A stretch of DNA of 64,000 nt from Streptomyces sp. AM 2-1-1 (GCF_029167645.1 NZ_CP119147.1:5598501-5662500); one strand, 5' to 3'. Positions 13,519-23,236 are shown, counted from the stretch's first letter. Translations and numbers: made by a program. Notes: generated by a model not told the origin, from the letters alone.

Positions 13519-13854
13519 GTGGCAAGTGGCAACGCGATCCGGGGAAGCCGGGTCGGAGCGGGGCCGATGGGGGAGGCCGAGCGGGGCGAGTCCGCGCCGC
13601 GCCTCCGCATCTCCTTCTGGTGCTCGAACGGGCACGAGACGCAGCCGAGCTTCGCCCATGACGCGCAGGTACCGGAGACGTGGGACTGCCCCCGGTGCGG
13701 CTTCCCGGCAGGCCAGGACAAGGACAGTCCGCCGGCCCCGCCGCGCACGGAACCGTACAAGACCCACCTCGCGTACGTCCGCGAGCGGCGCAGTGACGCG
13801 GACGGCGAGGCCATTCTCGCCGAGGCGCTCGCCAAGCTCCGCGGCGAGATCTGA
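13519..13854 (+). CDS. rbpA: RbpA-family RNA polymerase-binding protein (paralogue)
   Basis: A 111-residue protein with the RbpA layout: an N-terminal arm (IRGSRVG), a small zinc module with C35, H39, C57 and C60 (WCSNGHE, CPRCG), then the sigma-binding PPRTEPYKTHLAYVRERRSDAD segment and C-terminal helix. RbpA binds the principal sigma factor and stabilises open complexes. Streptomycetes carry a main rbpA elsewhere. This secG/pgi-linked copy differs (KTHLAYVRERR instead of the THWDMLxERR I recall) and may be the form called RbpB, so the symbol is given at family level. GGGAG precedes the GTG start. Confidence 0.82.
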   Translation: MASGNAIRGSRVGAGPMGEAERGESAPRLRISFWCSNGHETQPSFAHDAQVPETWDCPRCGFPAGQDKDSPPAPPRTEPYKTHLAYVRERRSDADGEAILAEALAKLRGEI

Positions 13855-13932
13855 GGACAGCGGCCCCGTCCGCGTCACGGACTCGGCCCGCGTTCCCCGG
13901 GCGGGAGCCGCCGCGCCCCGCCCGCCCGTTCA

Positions 13933-13962
13933 CCGGCCGGACACCTCCTGGGTGCCGGCCGG
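13933..13962 (+). terminator. Hairpin after the RbpA-family gene
   Basis: CCGGCCGG at 13933-13940 and 13955-13962 pair, with partial extra pairing of CACC with GGTG inside. It is a GC-rich terminator-like hairpin in the 247-base gap before pgi. Confidence 0.55.
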
Positions 13963-14101
13963 ACCGTTTGCCGGTCCTCCCGGCCCTCGTTCCCTCCCTC
14001 TTCCCGTGCGGAGCCATGCCCGCTCGGCGCCCGCGAGCGGGATCAATTAGGTTGGGGGTGCAGCGGGGAGCAGGTACGAGAAGAATGGGCTGATACCCGG
14101 G

Positions 14102-15754
14102 ATGAACGCACAAAGCCGAACCAAGCTCAACCGGACGCCCGAGTGGGCGGCCCTCGGCAAGCACCGTGAGGAACTGGGCGCGACCCACCTGCGGGAGCTT
14201 TTCGCCGACGACGCGAACCGCGGCGCCGCCTACACCCTCCGGGTGGGCGACCTGCACATCGACTACTCCAAGCAGCTGGTGACCGACGAGACGCTGCGTC
14301 TGCTGCGTGACCTCGCCGCCGCCACCGGCGTCGCCGAGCTCCGGGACGCGATGTTCCGCGGCGAGAAGATCAACACCACCGAGGACCGCGCCGTCCTGCA
14401 CACCGCGCTCCGCGCTCCGCGCGACGCCGTGATCGAGGTCGACGGCGAGAACGTCGTGCCGGCCGTGCACGCGGTGCTGGACAAGATGGCCGGCTTCGCC
14501 GAGCGCGTCCGCTCCGGCGAGTGGACCGGCCACACCGGCCGCCCCATCAAGAACATCGTCAACATCGGCATCGGCGGCTCCGACCTCGGCCCCGCCATGG
14601 CGTACGAGGTGCTGCGCTCCTTCACGGACCGCTCGCTCACCCTCCGCTTCGTCTCCAACGTCGACGGCGCCGACCTCCACGAGGCCGTGCGCGACCTGGA
14701 CGCCGCCGAGACGCTCTTCATCATCGCCTCGAAGACCTTCACCACCATCGAGACGATCACCAACGCGACCTCCGCCCGCGACTGGCTGCTCACCGAGCTG
14801 AGGGCCGGTCAGGACGCCGTCGCCAAGCACTTCGTGGCGCTGTCGACCAACGCCGAGAAGGTGTCGGACTTCGGCATCGACACGGCCAACATGTTCGAGT
14901 TCTGGGACTGGGTCGGCGGTCGCTACTCCTACGACTCCGCCATCGGCCTCTCGCTGATGATCGCCATCGGCCCGGACCGGTTCCGCGAGATGCTCGACGG
15001 CTTCCACCTCGTCGACGAGCACTTCCGCACCGCCCCGGCCGAGGAGAACGCCCCGCTGCTGCTGGGCCTGCTGGGCGTCTGGTACGGCCAGTTCTTCGAC
15101 GCCCAGGCGCACGCGGTGCTGCCCTACAGCCACTACCTCTCCAAGTTCACCGCCTACTTGCAGCAGCTGGACATGGAGTCCAACGGCAAGTCCGTCGACC
15201 GGGACGGCGATCCGGTCGAGTGGCAGACCGGACCGGTGGTCTGGGGAACCCCCGGCACCAACGGCCAGCACGCGTACTACCAGTTGATCCACCAGGGCAC
15301 CAAGGTCATCCCGGCCGACTTCATCGGCTTCGCCGCCCCGGTCGCCGACCTGCTGCCCGGACTCATCGCGCAGCACGACCTGTTGATGGCCAACTTCTTC
15401 GCGCAGACGCAGGCGCTCGCCTTCGGCAAGACGCCCGAAGAGGTCCGCGCCGAGGGAGTGCCCGAGGAGCTGGTCCCGCACAAGACCTTCCGGGGCAACC
15501 ACCCCACGACGACGATCCTCGCCGAGAAGCTCACCCCTTCGGTCCTCGGGCAGCTCATCGCGCTGTACGAGCACAAGGTGTTCGTCCAGGGCGCGATCTG
15601 GAACATCGACTCCTTCGACCAGTGGGGCGTCGAACTCGGCAAGGTCCTCGCCAAGAAGATCGAGCCGGTCCTCACCGGGGGCACCGGCGGCGAGCAGCTG
15701 GACAGCTCCACCGCCGCCCTCGTCACCACCTACCGGTCGCTGCGCGGCCGTTGA
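14102..15754 (+). CDS. pgi: Glucose-6-phosphate isomerase
   Basis: A 550-residue enzyme linking glycolysis and the pentose phosphate route by interconverting glucose 6-phosphate and fructose 6-phosphate. It shows the family signatures [18 protein letters not shown] (near 156), [13 protein letters not shown] (near 212) and [20 protein letters not shown] (near 384), with [14 protein letters not shown] near 504. The length is normal. The ribosome-binding site before the ATG is weak. The two PH-domain genes follow after 4 bases, so they probably share its transcript. Confidence 0.98.
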   Translation: MNAQSRTKLNRTPEWAALGKHREELGATHLRELFADDANRGAAYTLRVGDLHIDYSKQLVTDETLRLLRDLAAATGVAELRDAMFRGEKINTTEDRAVLHTALRAPRDAVIEVDGENVVPAVHAVLDKMAGFAERVRSGEWTGHTGRPIKNIVNIGIGGSDLGPAMAYEVLRSFTDRSLTLRFVSNVDGADLHEAVRDLDAAETLFIIASKTFTTIETITNATSARDWLLTELRAGQDAVAKHFVALSTNAEKVSDFGIDTANMFEFWDWVGGRYSYDSAIGLSLMIAIGPDRFREMLDGFHLVDEHFRTAPAEENAPLLLGLLGVWYGQFFDAQAHAVLPYSHYLSKFTAYLQQLDMESNGKSVDRDGDPVEWQTGPVVWGTPGTNGQHAYYQLIHQGTKVIPADFIGFAAPVADLLPGLIAQHDLLMANFFAQTQALAFGKTPEEVRAEGVPEELVPHKTFRGNHPTTTILAEKLTPSVLGQLIALYEHKVFVQGAIWNIDSFDQWGVELGKVLAKKIEPVLTGGTGGEQLDSSTAALVTTYRSLRGR

Positions 15755-15758
15755 GCCG

Positions 15759-16286
15759 GTGACCGACGGGGAGGGCGGGACGGTGACGGCTCGGGCGGCA
15801 CCACCTCGCCTGAGACCTCCGGCCCACGAGCTCGACCGGCGTGCGGTCGGTTGGTGGCGGGCCCGGTGGTCACTGCTGACGGCGGCGCCGGTGACCGTCA
15901 TCGGTGTGCTCGCCGCCCTCCTCGTCCCGGCCCGGCCGTGGCTGCTGCTCTGCGCGGCCGTCACGGCCGGGCTCGGCGTGTGCTGTGCGGCCCTGCTGCC
16001 GCGCTGGTGGTTCCGCACCCACCGCTGGGAGGTCACCGAGGACGCCGTCTACGTCCGCACCGGTCTCTTCGTCCAGGAGTGGCGGATCGCGCCGATGTCG
16101 CGCATCCAGACCGTCGACACGGTCCGCGGCCCGCTGGAGCAGCTCTTCGGGCTCGCCACCCTCACCGTCACCACCGCCTCCGCCAAGGGAGCGGTACGGA
16201 TCGCGGGGCTCGGGCACGAGCCCGCCGCCGCGCTCGCCGAACGGCTGACCCGGATCACCCGGGACACACCCGGCGACGCCACATGA
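15759..16286 (+). CDS. PH domain-containing membrane protein (YdbS-like)
   Basis: A 175-residue protein with two transmembrane segments (about residues 38-78) followed by a bacterial PH (bPH2/DUF304) domain with RWEVTEDAVYVRTGLFVQEWRIAPMSRIQTVDTVRGPLEQLFGLA-type features. It begins at GTG 15759, 4 bases after the pgi stop; GTG 15783 is an alternative. It overlaps the next gene in ATGA, the usual YdbS-YdbT pair arrangement. Function is unknown; the Bacillus pair has been linked to peptide resistance. Confidence 0.82.
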   Translation: MTDGEGGTVTARAAPPRLRPPAHELDRRAVGWWRARWSLLTAAPVTVIGVLAALLVPARPWLLLCAAVTAGLGVCCAALLPRWWFRTHRWEVTEDAVYVRTGLFVQEWRIAPMSRIQTVDTVRGPLEQLFGLATLTVTTASAKGAVRIAGLGHEPAAALAERLTRITRDTPGDAT

Positions 16287-17875
16287 CGGCACCCGGCACC
16301 CCCGGCGCCCTCGACGACGGGTGGCGCCGCCTCGACCCGCGGACCGCACTCGTCACCGCGGTCCTCACGGCCGGTGTGGTGGTGGGCACCGCCGTCCCGC
16401 TGGTGATGGGGTTCCTCGGCCACTTCGGTGCCGCCCGGGCCGGACTCTGGACCTCGGCCGGTGCCGTCCTGCTCACCGGCTGCGCTGCCCTCGCCGGCCA
16501 CGTCCGGTGGCGCCGCACCCGCTACCGGATCGGTACCGGTCACGTGGACCTGCACTCCGGACTGCTGCTCGTCCGCCGTCGCTCGCTCGCCCTGGACCGC
16601 GTACGCACCGTCGACCTCACCGCCCGCCCGTTGCTGCGGCTCCTCGGCCTGGTCACCGTACGGATCGGCACCGGCGAGCACCAGGACGGCGAATCCACCC
16701 TGGAACTCGACCCGGTCACCCGCGCCGAGGGCGAACGGCTGCGCCGGCTGTTGCTGGCACGCGGCGCGGCACCGGACGGCGACGCCACCGCCGCCGCCAT
16801 CGGGGAGAGCGACGGCGTGCTGGCCGTCCTCGACCCCCGCTGGATCCGTTACGCCCCGGTCTCCTTCGTCGCCCCGATGCTCGGGGGCGCGGCGGCGGGC
16901 GGGGTGATGCAGATCAGCGAGTGGGCCGGAGCGCAGGGCGACGTCATCCACTGGGCCGTCGAACTCTTCCAGGCCCTGCCGCTCTTCTGGACGCTCGCCG
17001 TCCTCGTCGCGGCGGCCCTCCTCACCGGTGGGGCCGGGGCGCTGGGGCTCTGGACCGAGATGTGGTGGAACTACCGCCTGGAGCGCGAGGCGGGCGGCAC
17101 CCTGCGGGTCCGCCGAGGGCTGCTGACCTCCCGCTCCACCACGGTCGAGGAGGCCCGGCTGCGCGGCGCCGACCTGGTGGAGCCGCTGGGGATCCGGCTG
17201 TTCGGCGCCGCCCGGGTGGACGCCATCACCACCGGACTGGCCGACGACGAGGAGGCGAAGGAGGCGAGCCACCGCACGCTGCTGCCCGCGGTCCCCCGGC
17301 CCGTCGCGAACCGGATCGTGGCGGCCGTCCTGCGGCAGGAGTCCGCCCCCACCGCCACACCCCTGACCCGCCACCCGCGCGCCGCCCGGGGCCGCCGGCT
17401 GCGGCGGGCGCTCGCCGCGGTGCTGGCCCCGGTGGTGGTGCTGACCGTGCTCGCGGCAGCGCTGACGCCCGTCCTGTACTGGGCCGCCCTGGGCTTGGCC
17501 CTGGTGGGCATACCGGTCGCGGTGGCGCTGGCCCTGGACGCGTACCGGAGCCTGGGTCACGCCCTCACCGACCGGCACCTGGTGACCCGCTCCGGCACCG
17601 TACGGCGCTCGACCGCGGCCCTGGAAAGGTCCGGGGTGATCGGCTGGACGGTCCGGCAGTCGTACTTCCAGCGGCGGGCGGGCCTGCTGGACCTCACGGC
17701 CACCACGGCCGCCGGGACGGGCGCCTACGCGGTGTACGACACCGGAGCGGGCGAAGGGCTCCGCCTCGCCTCCGAGGCCGTACCGGGGCTGTTGGCGCCG
17801 TTCCTGGAGGGGGACGGCGGCGACCCGGACACGGTGGCCCGGCCGGAACGCGAGCGGTCCGCCTCCACGCGATGA
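16283..17875 (+). CDS. PH domain-containing membrane protein (YdbT-like)
   Basis: A 530-residue membrane protein that repeats the membrane-hairpin plus bPH2 unit three times. Units begin with hydrophobic pairs near residues 25-70, 195-260 and 375-420. Each is followed by a domain starting with RYRIGTGHVDLHSGLLLVRRRSL, LEREAGGTLRVRRGLLTSRS or LTDRHLVTRSGTVRRST. The ATG start overlaps the preceding PH gene. Together the two probably form a membrane complex; the role is not known. Confidence 0.82.
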   Translation: MTAPGTPGALDDGWRRLDPRTALVTAVLTAGVVVGTAVPLVMGFLGHFGAARAGLWTSAGAVLLTGCAALAGHVRWRRTRYRIGTGHVDLHSGLLLVRRRSLALDRVRTVDLTARPLLRLLGLVTVRIGTGEHQDGESTLELDPVTRAEGERLRRLLLARGAAPDGDATAAAIGESDGVLAVLDPRWIRYAPVSFVAPMLGGAAAGGVMQISEWAGAQGDVIHWAVELFQALPLFWTLAVLVAAALLTGGAGALGLWTEMWWNYRLEREAGGTLRVRRGLLTSRSTTVEEARLRGADLVEPLGIRLFGAARVDAITTGLADDEEAKEASHRTLLPAVPRPVANRIVAAVLRQESAPTATPLTRHPRAARGRRLRRALAAVLAPVVVLTVLAAALTPVLYWAALGLALVGIPVAVALALDAYRSLGHALTDRHLVTRSGTVRRSTAALERSGVIGWTVRQSYFQRRAGLLDLTATTAAGTGAYAVYDTGAGEGLRLASEAVPGLLAPFLEGDGGDPDTVARPERERSASTR

Positions 17876-17905
17876 ACAGCCGGCGGCCGAGGTCCGCCGC
17901 GACGA

Positions 17906-17942
17906 GGCCGGTGAGGGTGCTGTCGCACGCGGCCCACCGGCC
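17906..17942 (+). terminator. Weak hairpin between convergent units
   Basis: GGCCGGTG (17906-17913) pairs with CACCGGCC (17935-17942) across a 21-base loop in the gap between the PH gene and the convergent 18032 gene. It may act as a terminator; the long loop makes this uncertain. Confidence 0.3.
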
Positions 17943-18031
17943 GGAACGGAGATCGTCACCGGGGCTCCGCACCGCCCGCCGCTCGGCCGCGGGCCCGACC
18001 CTCCGCTCCGGGGCGCCCCGCGGAACCGGGG

Positions 18032-18538
18032 TCAACAGTCGGTGCGGTCCCGCGGCGATGCCACCAGGGCGAGGGCGGCCACCCGCACCTCGGCCGCCCA
18101 CGCTGCCGGGTCGAGGCCCACGGTGTACTCGAGGCAACACGCGCACGGCGGGATCAGGGCGACGAACGATCGTTCCTCCGCGGTTCCGGCCTCCGTGTCC
18201 CACCCGTCGTCCGTCGCCAGACCGGCGAGGGTGACCGACCCGTCGAGCAGCCTCGCCGCCAGTCGGCGCAGGCCGTGGCGCCGCGCCAGAGCCAAAGCGG
18301 GCAACTCGACTCCCGACTCGCGCAGTGCCTGCTCGAACACGTCGCGGATGTCGCGGGTGTCCGTGTTCCGGGGCAGCCCGGCGAGTTCGCACAGCGCGGG
18401 GGTGTCCAGCCCGGCCGCGAGGGCCTCGGCGGAGCGCATCGGCAGGTCCTCCGGCCGCACTTCGTCCGCCCGGTAGCGGCAGGCGAGCTCACGCAGGGAC
18501 GCGAGGGCCCTTCGCGCCGAAACTTCTGAGGGTGTCAT
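18032..18538 (-). CDS. Unassigned streptomycete protein
   Basis: A 168-residue soluble protein that I do not recognise. The ATG at 18538 was chosen because GGGAG lies 8 bases before it; ATG 18553 is in frame but has no ribosome-binding site. The N-terminal half is charged and helical (ALASLRELACRYRADEVRPEDLPMRSAEAL). The C-terminal half has PCACCLEYTVGLD, a C-x-C-C cluster that could bind metal or be redox-active. There is no signal peptide or membrane segment. It is convergent with the PH genes and follows pgl behind a terminator, so it is probably expressed on its own. Confidence 0.75.
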   Translation of the reverse strand: MTPSEVSARRALASLRELACRYRADEVRPEDLPMRSAEALAAGLDTPALCELAGLPRNTDTRDIRDVFEQALRESGVELPALALARRHGLRRLAARLLDGSVTLAGLATDDGWDTEAGTAEERSFVALIPPCACCLEYTVGLDPAAWAAEVRVAALALVASPRDRTDC

Positions 18539-18681
18539 TCGTGCTGCTCCCATGGCTCGTACGAGGAGGGGGACGAGGACGTGGGGAAGTCGAGTGGCAG
18601 ACCGGTACTTCGACCCCACGTGAGACGTCCGGGAGATCCGTCCCTCACTCACGCCTCTCCCGGGCGGGCGTGCGACGGCGA

Positions 18682-18722
18682 GAGGCCCGGCCCCCGCTCG
18701 TGACGAGCGGGAACCGGGCCTC
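18682..18722 (-). terminator. Terminator of the tkt-tal-zwf-opcA-pgl operon
   Basis: GAGGCCCGG(cc)CCCGCTCG pairs with CGAGCGGG(aa)CCGGGCCTC around a TGA loop, about 17 bp of stem with a small internal loop. It lies just past the pgl stop on the minus strand. Confidence 0.85.
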
Positions 18723-18745
18723 CCCGTACAGCGGGTGACGACCTC

Positions 18746-19528
18746 TCAGGGAGAGGCCGGCGGGTAGAGCGCGCGGGGGAGCCGGGAGGCGGCCGCCGCG
18801 TCGAGCAGCCAGAGCGTCCGGGCGCGGCCGTACGCGCCCGCCGCCGGAGCCTGGATCTCCCCGGCGCCGGACAGGGCGATGGCCGCGGCCTCCGCCTTGT
18901 CCTCGCCCGCCGCGAGCAGCCACACCTCGCGCGCCGCCCGGATGGCCGGGAGCGTGAGGGTGACCCGGGTGGGCGGCGGCTTGGGGGCGCCGTGCACACC
19001 GACGACGGTGCGCTCGGTCTCCCGTACCGCGGGCAGCTCGGGGAAGAGCGAGGCGACATGGGTGTCGGGTCCGACGCCCAGCATCAGCACGTCGAACGTC
19101 GGGACCGGCCCGTGGTCCTCCGGGCGGGCGGCGGCCGCGAGCTCCGCGGCGTACCCCGCGGCGGCCGCGTCCACGTCGTTCCCGAACGGACCGTCCGACG
19201 CCGGCATCGGGTGCACCCGCGCCGGGTCCAGGGCGACCGCGTCGAGCAGGGCCTCACGGGCCTGCGTGACGTTGCGCTCCGGGTCGCCGTCCGGCTCGAA
19301 CCGCTCGTCGCCCCACCACAGGTCGAGCCGCGACCAGTCGACGGCGTCCCGCGCGGGCGCGGCGGCGAGCGCGGCCAGCAGGCCGTTGCCGTTGCGCCCG
19401 CCGGTCAGCACCACCGAGGCGTATCCGCGTGCGGCCTGGGCGTCCACGATCTTCGTGATCAGCCGGGCCGCCGCGGCCTGCGCCATCAGTTCCTTGTCGC
19501 GGTGCACGACCAGTTGCGGGGCACTCAC
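18746..19528 (-). CDS. pgl: 6-phosphogluconolactonase
   Basis: A 260-residue cytosolic hydrolase opening 6-phosphoglucono-lactone in the oxidative pentose phosphate pathway. It has the family motifs VVLTGGRNGNGLLAAL (near residue 40), WWGDERFEPDGDPERNVTQAREALL (near 71) and LMLGVGPDTHVASLFP (near 148). The usual text is GLGEDGHTASLFP; here the Glu-Asp-Gly step reads GPDTH, a mild variation. Its start overlaps the opcA stop by 4 bases. It is the last gene of the operon. Confidence 0.95.
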   Translation of the reverse strand: MSAPQLVVHRDKELMAQAAAARLITKIVDAQAARGYASVVLTGGRNGNGLLAALAAAPARDAVDWSRLDLWWGDERFEPDGDPERNVTQAREALLDAVALDPARVHPMPASDGPFGNDVDAAAAGYAAELAAAARPEDHGPVPTFDVLMLGVGPDTHVASLFPELPAVRETERTVVGVHGAPKPPPTRVTLTLPAIRAAREVWLLAAGEDKAEAAAIALSGAGEIQAPAAGAYGRARTLWLLDAAAASRLPRALYPPASP

Positions 19529-20583
19529 TTGGACGCCGCCTTCTTGGCCGGAGCGGCCTTCTTCGCGGGGGCGGCGGCCTTCGGCTTCTCCGCGTCACCC
19601 GATCCGTCGGCCGGCTCCCCGGCCGTCTGGGGCGCGGGAGCCGCCGCGCCCTCGTCGGGGCGGCTCAGCTTGTCGATGCCGAACTTCACCGTCGCGGCGT
19701 ACGTGTTGTCCGGGTCGAGGCGCCGCAGCTCCTCCGCCAGCAGCTCGGCGGTCTCGCGCCGCTTCAGCGCCACACCGCGGTCGGGCTGACCGGTCATCGA
19801 GAGGGTGGCGAGCGAGCCGTTCGCGCGGTCGAGCACGATCGGGCCGTTCTTCGTCTCCAACCGGACGGCGGTCAGACCCGGTCCCTGGGAGCGCGTACGC
19901 CCCACCGGGACGCCGAGCCGGTCCGCGAGCCACATCGCGAGCAGTTCGCAGCTCGGGTTGTCGCTCTCGCCCTCGACGGTCGCCGAGACGACCTGCGCGG
20001 GCTGCTGGTCCAGGGCGGCGGCCAGCATCGAACGCCACGGCGTGATGCGGGTCCAGGCCAGGTCGGTGTCGCCGGGCTCGTACGACGCCGCGCGGACGGC
20101 CAGCTCGTCGAGCGGGTGCTCGGCCGAGTAGGCGTCCGTGATGCGGCGCTGGGCGAGCGCGCCGAGCGGGTCCTTCGCCGGGTCGGCGGGGGCGTCCTCG
20201 GCCCACCACACCACGACCGGGGCGTCCGGCAGCAGCAGCGGCAGGACCACCGACTGGGCGTGGTTGGCGAGTTCGCCGTGGAGCCGCAGGACGACCGTCT
20301 CACCGCTGCCCGCGTCGGAACCGACCCGGATCTCGGCGTCGAGACGCGCGTCGCGGCGGCTGCGCGGCGAGCGGCTGACCCGCTTGATGACCGCGATGAT
20401 CCGCGAGGGGTGCTCGCGGGAGGAGTCGCTCGCCGCCTTGAGGGCGTCGTAGGCGTTCTCCTCGTCCGTGACGACCACCAGCGTGAGCACCATGCCGATG
20501 GCAGGGGTGCCGACGGCGCGGCGGGCGGAGATCAGCGCGTTGTTGATCTTGCTGGACGTGGTTTCCGTGAGATCGATCTTCAT
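19525..20583 (-). CDS. opcA: Glucose-6-phosphate dehydrogenase assembly protein OpcA
   Basis: A 352-residue protein needed for assembly or redox tuning of glucose-6-phosphate dehydrogenase. It has the conserved start MKIDLTETTSSKINNALISARR, VVWWAEDAPADPAKDPLGALAQRRITDA near 140, and SCELLAMWLADRLGVPV near 213. The tail is Lys/Ala-rich (KAAAPAKKAAPAKKAASK). It overlaps zwf (ATGA) and pgl (4 bases), so all three are translationally coupled. Confidence 0.96.
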   Translation of the reverse strand: MKIDLTETTSSKINNALISARRAVGTPAIGMVLTLVVVTDEENAYDALKAASDSSREHPSRIIAVIKRVSRSPRSRRDARLDAEIRVGSDAGSGETVVLRLHGELANHAQSVVLPLLLPDAPVVVWWAEDAPADPAKDPLGALAQRRITDAYSAEHPLDELAVRAASYEPGDTDLAWTRITPWRSMLAAALDQQPAQVVSATVEGESDNPSCELLAMWLADRLGVPVGRTRSQGPGLTAVRLETKNGPIVLDRANGSLATLSMTGQPDRGVALKRRETAELLAEELRRLDPDNTYAATVKFGIDKLSRPDEGAAAPAPQTAGEPADGSGDAEKPKAAAPAKKAAPAKKAASK

Positions 20584-22112
20584 GGCCGGCGCCAGCTCCG
20601 TCCGTCGCGTGCGAGCATCTCGTCCGCCTCGGCCGGACCCCAGGTACCGGCCGCGTACTGCGCGGGCTTGCCGTGCTTGTCCCAGTACTCCTCGATCGGG
20701 TCGAGGATGTTCCAGGAGAGCTCGACCTCCTGGTGGCGGGGGAAGAGGTTGGCGTCACCGAGCAGCACATCGAGGATGAGCCGCTCGTACGCCTCCGGGC
20801 TGGACTCGGTGAAGGACTCGCCGTAGGCGAAGTCCATCGTGACGTCCCGGACCTCCATGGAGGTGCCCGGCACCTTCGAGCCGAACCGCACCGTCACGCC
20901 CTCGTCCGGCTGGACGCGGATGACCAGGGCGTTTCCGCCCAGTTCCTCCGTGGCGCCGGACTCGAACGGGAGGTAGGGGGCGCGCTTGAAGACGACCGCG
21001 ATCTCCGTGACCCGGCGGCCGAGGCGCTTTCCGGTGCGGAGGTAGAACGGGACGCCCGCCCAGCGGCGGTTGTTGATCGTCAGCTTGATCGCCGCGAAGG
21101 TGTCCGTCGTCGACTTGGGGTCGATGCCGTCCTCTTCGAGGTAGCCCGGGACTTCCTCGCCGCCCTGCCACGCGTGGCTGTACTGGCCGCGCACCGTGTG
21201 CTTGCCCAGGTCCTCGGGCAGCTCGACGGCGGTGAGCACCTTGAGCTTCTCCGCGACCAGCGCCTTCGGGTGGAAGGAGCCGGGCTCCTCCATCGCGGTG
21301 AGCGCCAGCAGCTGGAGCAGGTGGTTCTGGATGACGTCGCGGGCGGCGCCGATGCCGTCGTAGTATCCGGCCCGGCCGCCGATGCCGATGTCCTCGGCCA
21401 TCGTGATCTGGACGTGGTCGACGTACGACCTGTTCCAGATCGGCTCGAACATCGTGTTGGCGAAGCGCAGCGCCAGGATGTTCTGGACGGTCTCCTTGCC
21501 CAGGTAGTGGTCGATGCGGAAGACCTCGTTGGGCGGGAAGACGTCGTGCACGAGCTGGTTCAGCTCCTGCGCGCTCTCCAGGTCGTGCCCGAACGGCTTC
21601 TCGATGACGGCGCGGCGCCAGGCGCCCTCCGTCTGCTCCGCGAGACCGTGCTTCTTGAGCTGCTCGACGACCTTGGGGAAGAACTTCGGCGGCACGGACA
21701 GGTAGAAGGCGAAGTTGCCTCCGGTGCCCTGGGCCTTGTTGAGTTCGTCGATCGTCTCCTTGAGAGTCTCGAACGCCTCGTCGTCGTCGAAGTTGCCGGG
21801 CACGAACCGCATGCCCTGGCTCAGCTGCTGCCAGACCTCCTCGCGGAAGGGGGTGCGGGAGTGCTCCTTGACGGCGTCGTGGACGACCTGGGCGAAGTCC
21901 TCGTCCTCCCAGTCGCGGCGCGCGAAGCCGATGAGCGAGAAGCCCGGCGGCAGCAGGCCGCGATTGGCCAGGTCGTAAACGGCGGGCATGAGCTTTTTTC
22001 TTGACAAATCGCCCGTGACACCGAAGATGACCAGGCCCGACGGCCCCGCGATGCGCGGGAGCCGTCGGTCCTGGGGGTCACGAAGCGGATTTGCTCCGGG
22101 AACACCAGACAA
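20580..22112 (-). CDS. zwf: Glucose-6-phosphate 1-dehydrogenase
   Basis: A 510-residue enzyme making NADPH and 6-phosphogluconolactone. It shows the nucleotide loop FGVTGDLSRKKLMPA at residues 30-44, the substrate-binding RIDHYLGKETVQN near 199, and YLRTGKRLGRRVTEIAVVF. I place the start at TTG 22112 (SGVPGANPLRDPQD) because GGAGG lies 9 bases before it and homology begins just after. A longer in-frame reading to 22181 would run into tal and is not family-like. The TTG start lies 5 bases past the tal stop. It works with OpcA and Pgl encoded immediately downstream. Confidence 0.95.
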   Translation of the reverse strand: MSGVPGANPLRDPQDRRLPRIAGPSGLVIFGVTGDLSRKKLMPAVYDLANRGLLPPGFSLIGFARRDWEDEDFAQVVHDAVKEHSRTPFREEVWQQLSQGMRFVPGNFDDDEAFETLKETIDELNKAQGTGGNFAFYLSVPPKFFPKVVEQLKKHGLAEQTEGAWRRAVIEKPFGHDLESAQELNQLVHDVFPPNEVFRIDHYLGKETVQNILALRFANTMFEPIWNRSYVDHVQITMAEDIGIGGRAGYYDGIGAARDVIQNHLLQLLALTAMEEPGSFHPKALVAEKLKVLTAVELPEDLGKHTVRGQYSHAWQGGEEVPGYLEEDGIDPKSTTDTFAAIKLTINNRRWAGVPFYLRTGKRLGRRVTEIAVVFKRAPYLPFESGATEELGGNALVIRVQPDEGVTVRFGSKVPGTSMEVRDVTMDFAYGESFTESSPEAYERLILDVLLGDANLFPRHQEVELSWNILDPIEEYWDKHGKPAQYAAGTWGPAEADEMLARDGRSWRRP

Positions 22113-22117
22113 AGTGG

Positions 22118-23236
22118 TCAGCCCTCCGAAGGAGCGAGGCGCGCGAGCTCCGCCTCGGTCGACTTGAGCAGGTCGTTCCATGCGGCCTCGAACTTGTCGA
22201 CGCCCTCTTCTTCCAGCAGCGCCACGACCTCGTCGTAGCTGACGCCGAGCTTCTTGATGGCGTCGAGGGCGGCGCGCGCCCGGTCGTAGCCGCCGGCGAC
22301 CGTGTTGCCCGAGATCTCACCGTGGTCGGCCACGGCCTCCAGGGTCGCCTCCGGCATGGTGTTGACCGTGTTCGGGGCGACGAGGTCGTCGACGTACAGG
22401 GTGTCCTTGAGCTCCGGGTCCTTGACGCCGGTGGAGGCCCACAGCGGACGCTGCTTGTTGGCCTGCGCCTTGTCGAGGGCGGCCCAGCGGTCGGAGGAGA
22501 AGAGCTCCTCGTACGCCTCGTACGCCAGACGGGCGTTGGCGAGGGCGACCTTGCCCTTGGCGGCCTTCGCCTCGTCGGTGCCGAGGGCGTCCAGCCGCTT
22601 GTCGATCTCGGTGTCCACGCGGGACACGAAGAAGGAGGCGACCGAGTGGATCTTCGACAGGTCCAGGCCCGCGGCCTTCGCCTGCTCCAGGCCGGTGATG
22701 TAGGCGTCCACGACCTCGCGGTAGCGCTCCAGCGAGAAGATCAGCGTCACGTTGACGCTGATGCCCTTCGCGATGACCTCGGTGATCGCCGGCAGACCGG
22801 CCTTCGTCGCCGGGATCTTGATGAGCGTGTTCGGCCGGTCCACCAGCCAGGCCAGCTGCTTGGCCTCGGCGACGGTCGGCACGGTGTGGTGGGCCAGACG
22901 CGGGTCGACCTCGATGGAGACCCGGCCGTCCTGGCCGTCGGTGCGGTCGAAGACCGGACGCAGGATGTCGGCGGCGTCGCGGACGTCCGCCGTCGTGATC
23001 ATGCGGATGGCTTCCTCGACGGTGACCTTGCGGGACGCGAGGTCGGTGAGCTGCTGCTCGTAACCGTCGCCCGAGGAGATCGCCTTCTGGAAGATCGACG
23101 GGTTGGTCGTGACACCGACGACGTGGCTCTGGTCGATCAGCTCGGCGAGGTTGCCGGAGGTGATGCGCTTGCGGGACAGGTCGTCGAGCCAGATCGCGAC
23201 GCCCTCGTCGGAAAGGCGCTTCAGTGCGTCTGTCAT
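22118..23236 (-). CDS. tal: Transaldolase
   Basis: A 372-residue TalB/F-type Schiff-base aldolase moving a dihydroxyacetone unit in the non-oxidative pentose phosphate pathway. It shows the motif [12 protein letters not shown] near residue 39, [10 protein letters not shown] near 108 and the Schiff-base Lys in [10 protein letters not shown] near 140. The sequence ends [21 protein letters not shown], typical of actinobacterial transaldolases. It lies 33 bases after tkt and 5 before zwf. Confidence 0.97.
   Translation of the reverse strand: MTDALKRLSDEGVAIWLDDLSRKRITSGNLAELIDQSHVVGVTTNPSIFQKAISSGDGYEQQLTDLASRKVTVEEAIRMITTADVRDAADILRPVFDRTDGQDGRVSIEVDPRLAHHTVPTVAEAKQLAWLVDRPNTLIKIPATKAGLPAITEVIAKGISVNVTLIFSLERYREVVDAYITGLEQAKAAGLDLSKIHSVASFFVSRVDTEIDKRLDALGTDEAKAAKGKVALANARLAYEAYEELFSSDRWAALDKAQANKQRPLWASTGVKDPELKDTLYVDDLVAPNTVNTMPEATLEAVADHGEISGNTVAGGYDRARAALDAIKKLGVSYDEVVALLEEEGVDKFEAAWNDLLKSTEAELARLAPSEG

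Noticed and set aside
13511..16036. 841-residue minus-strand frame across rbpA, pgi and the first PH gene
   Set aside because: Spans several certain plus-strand genes and has no domain text.
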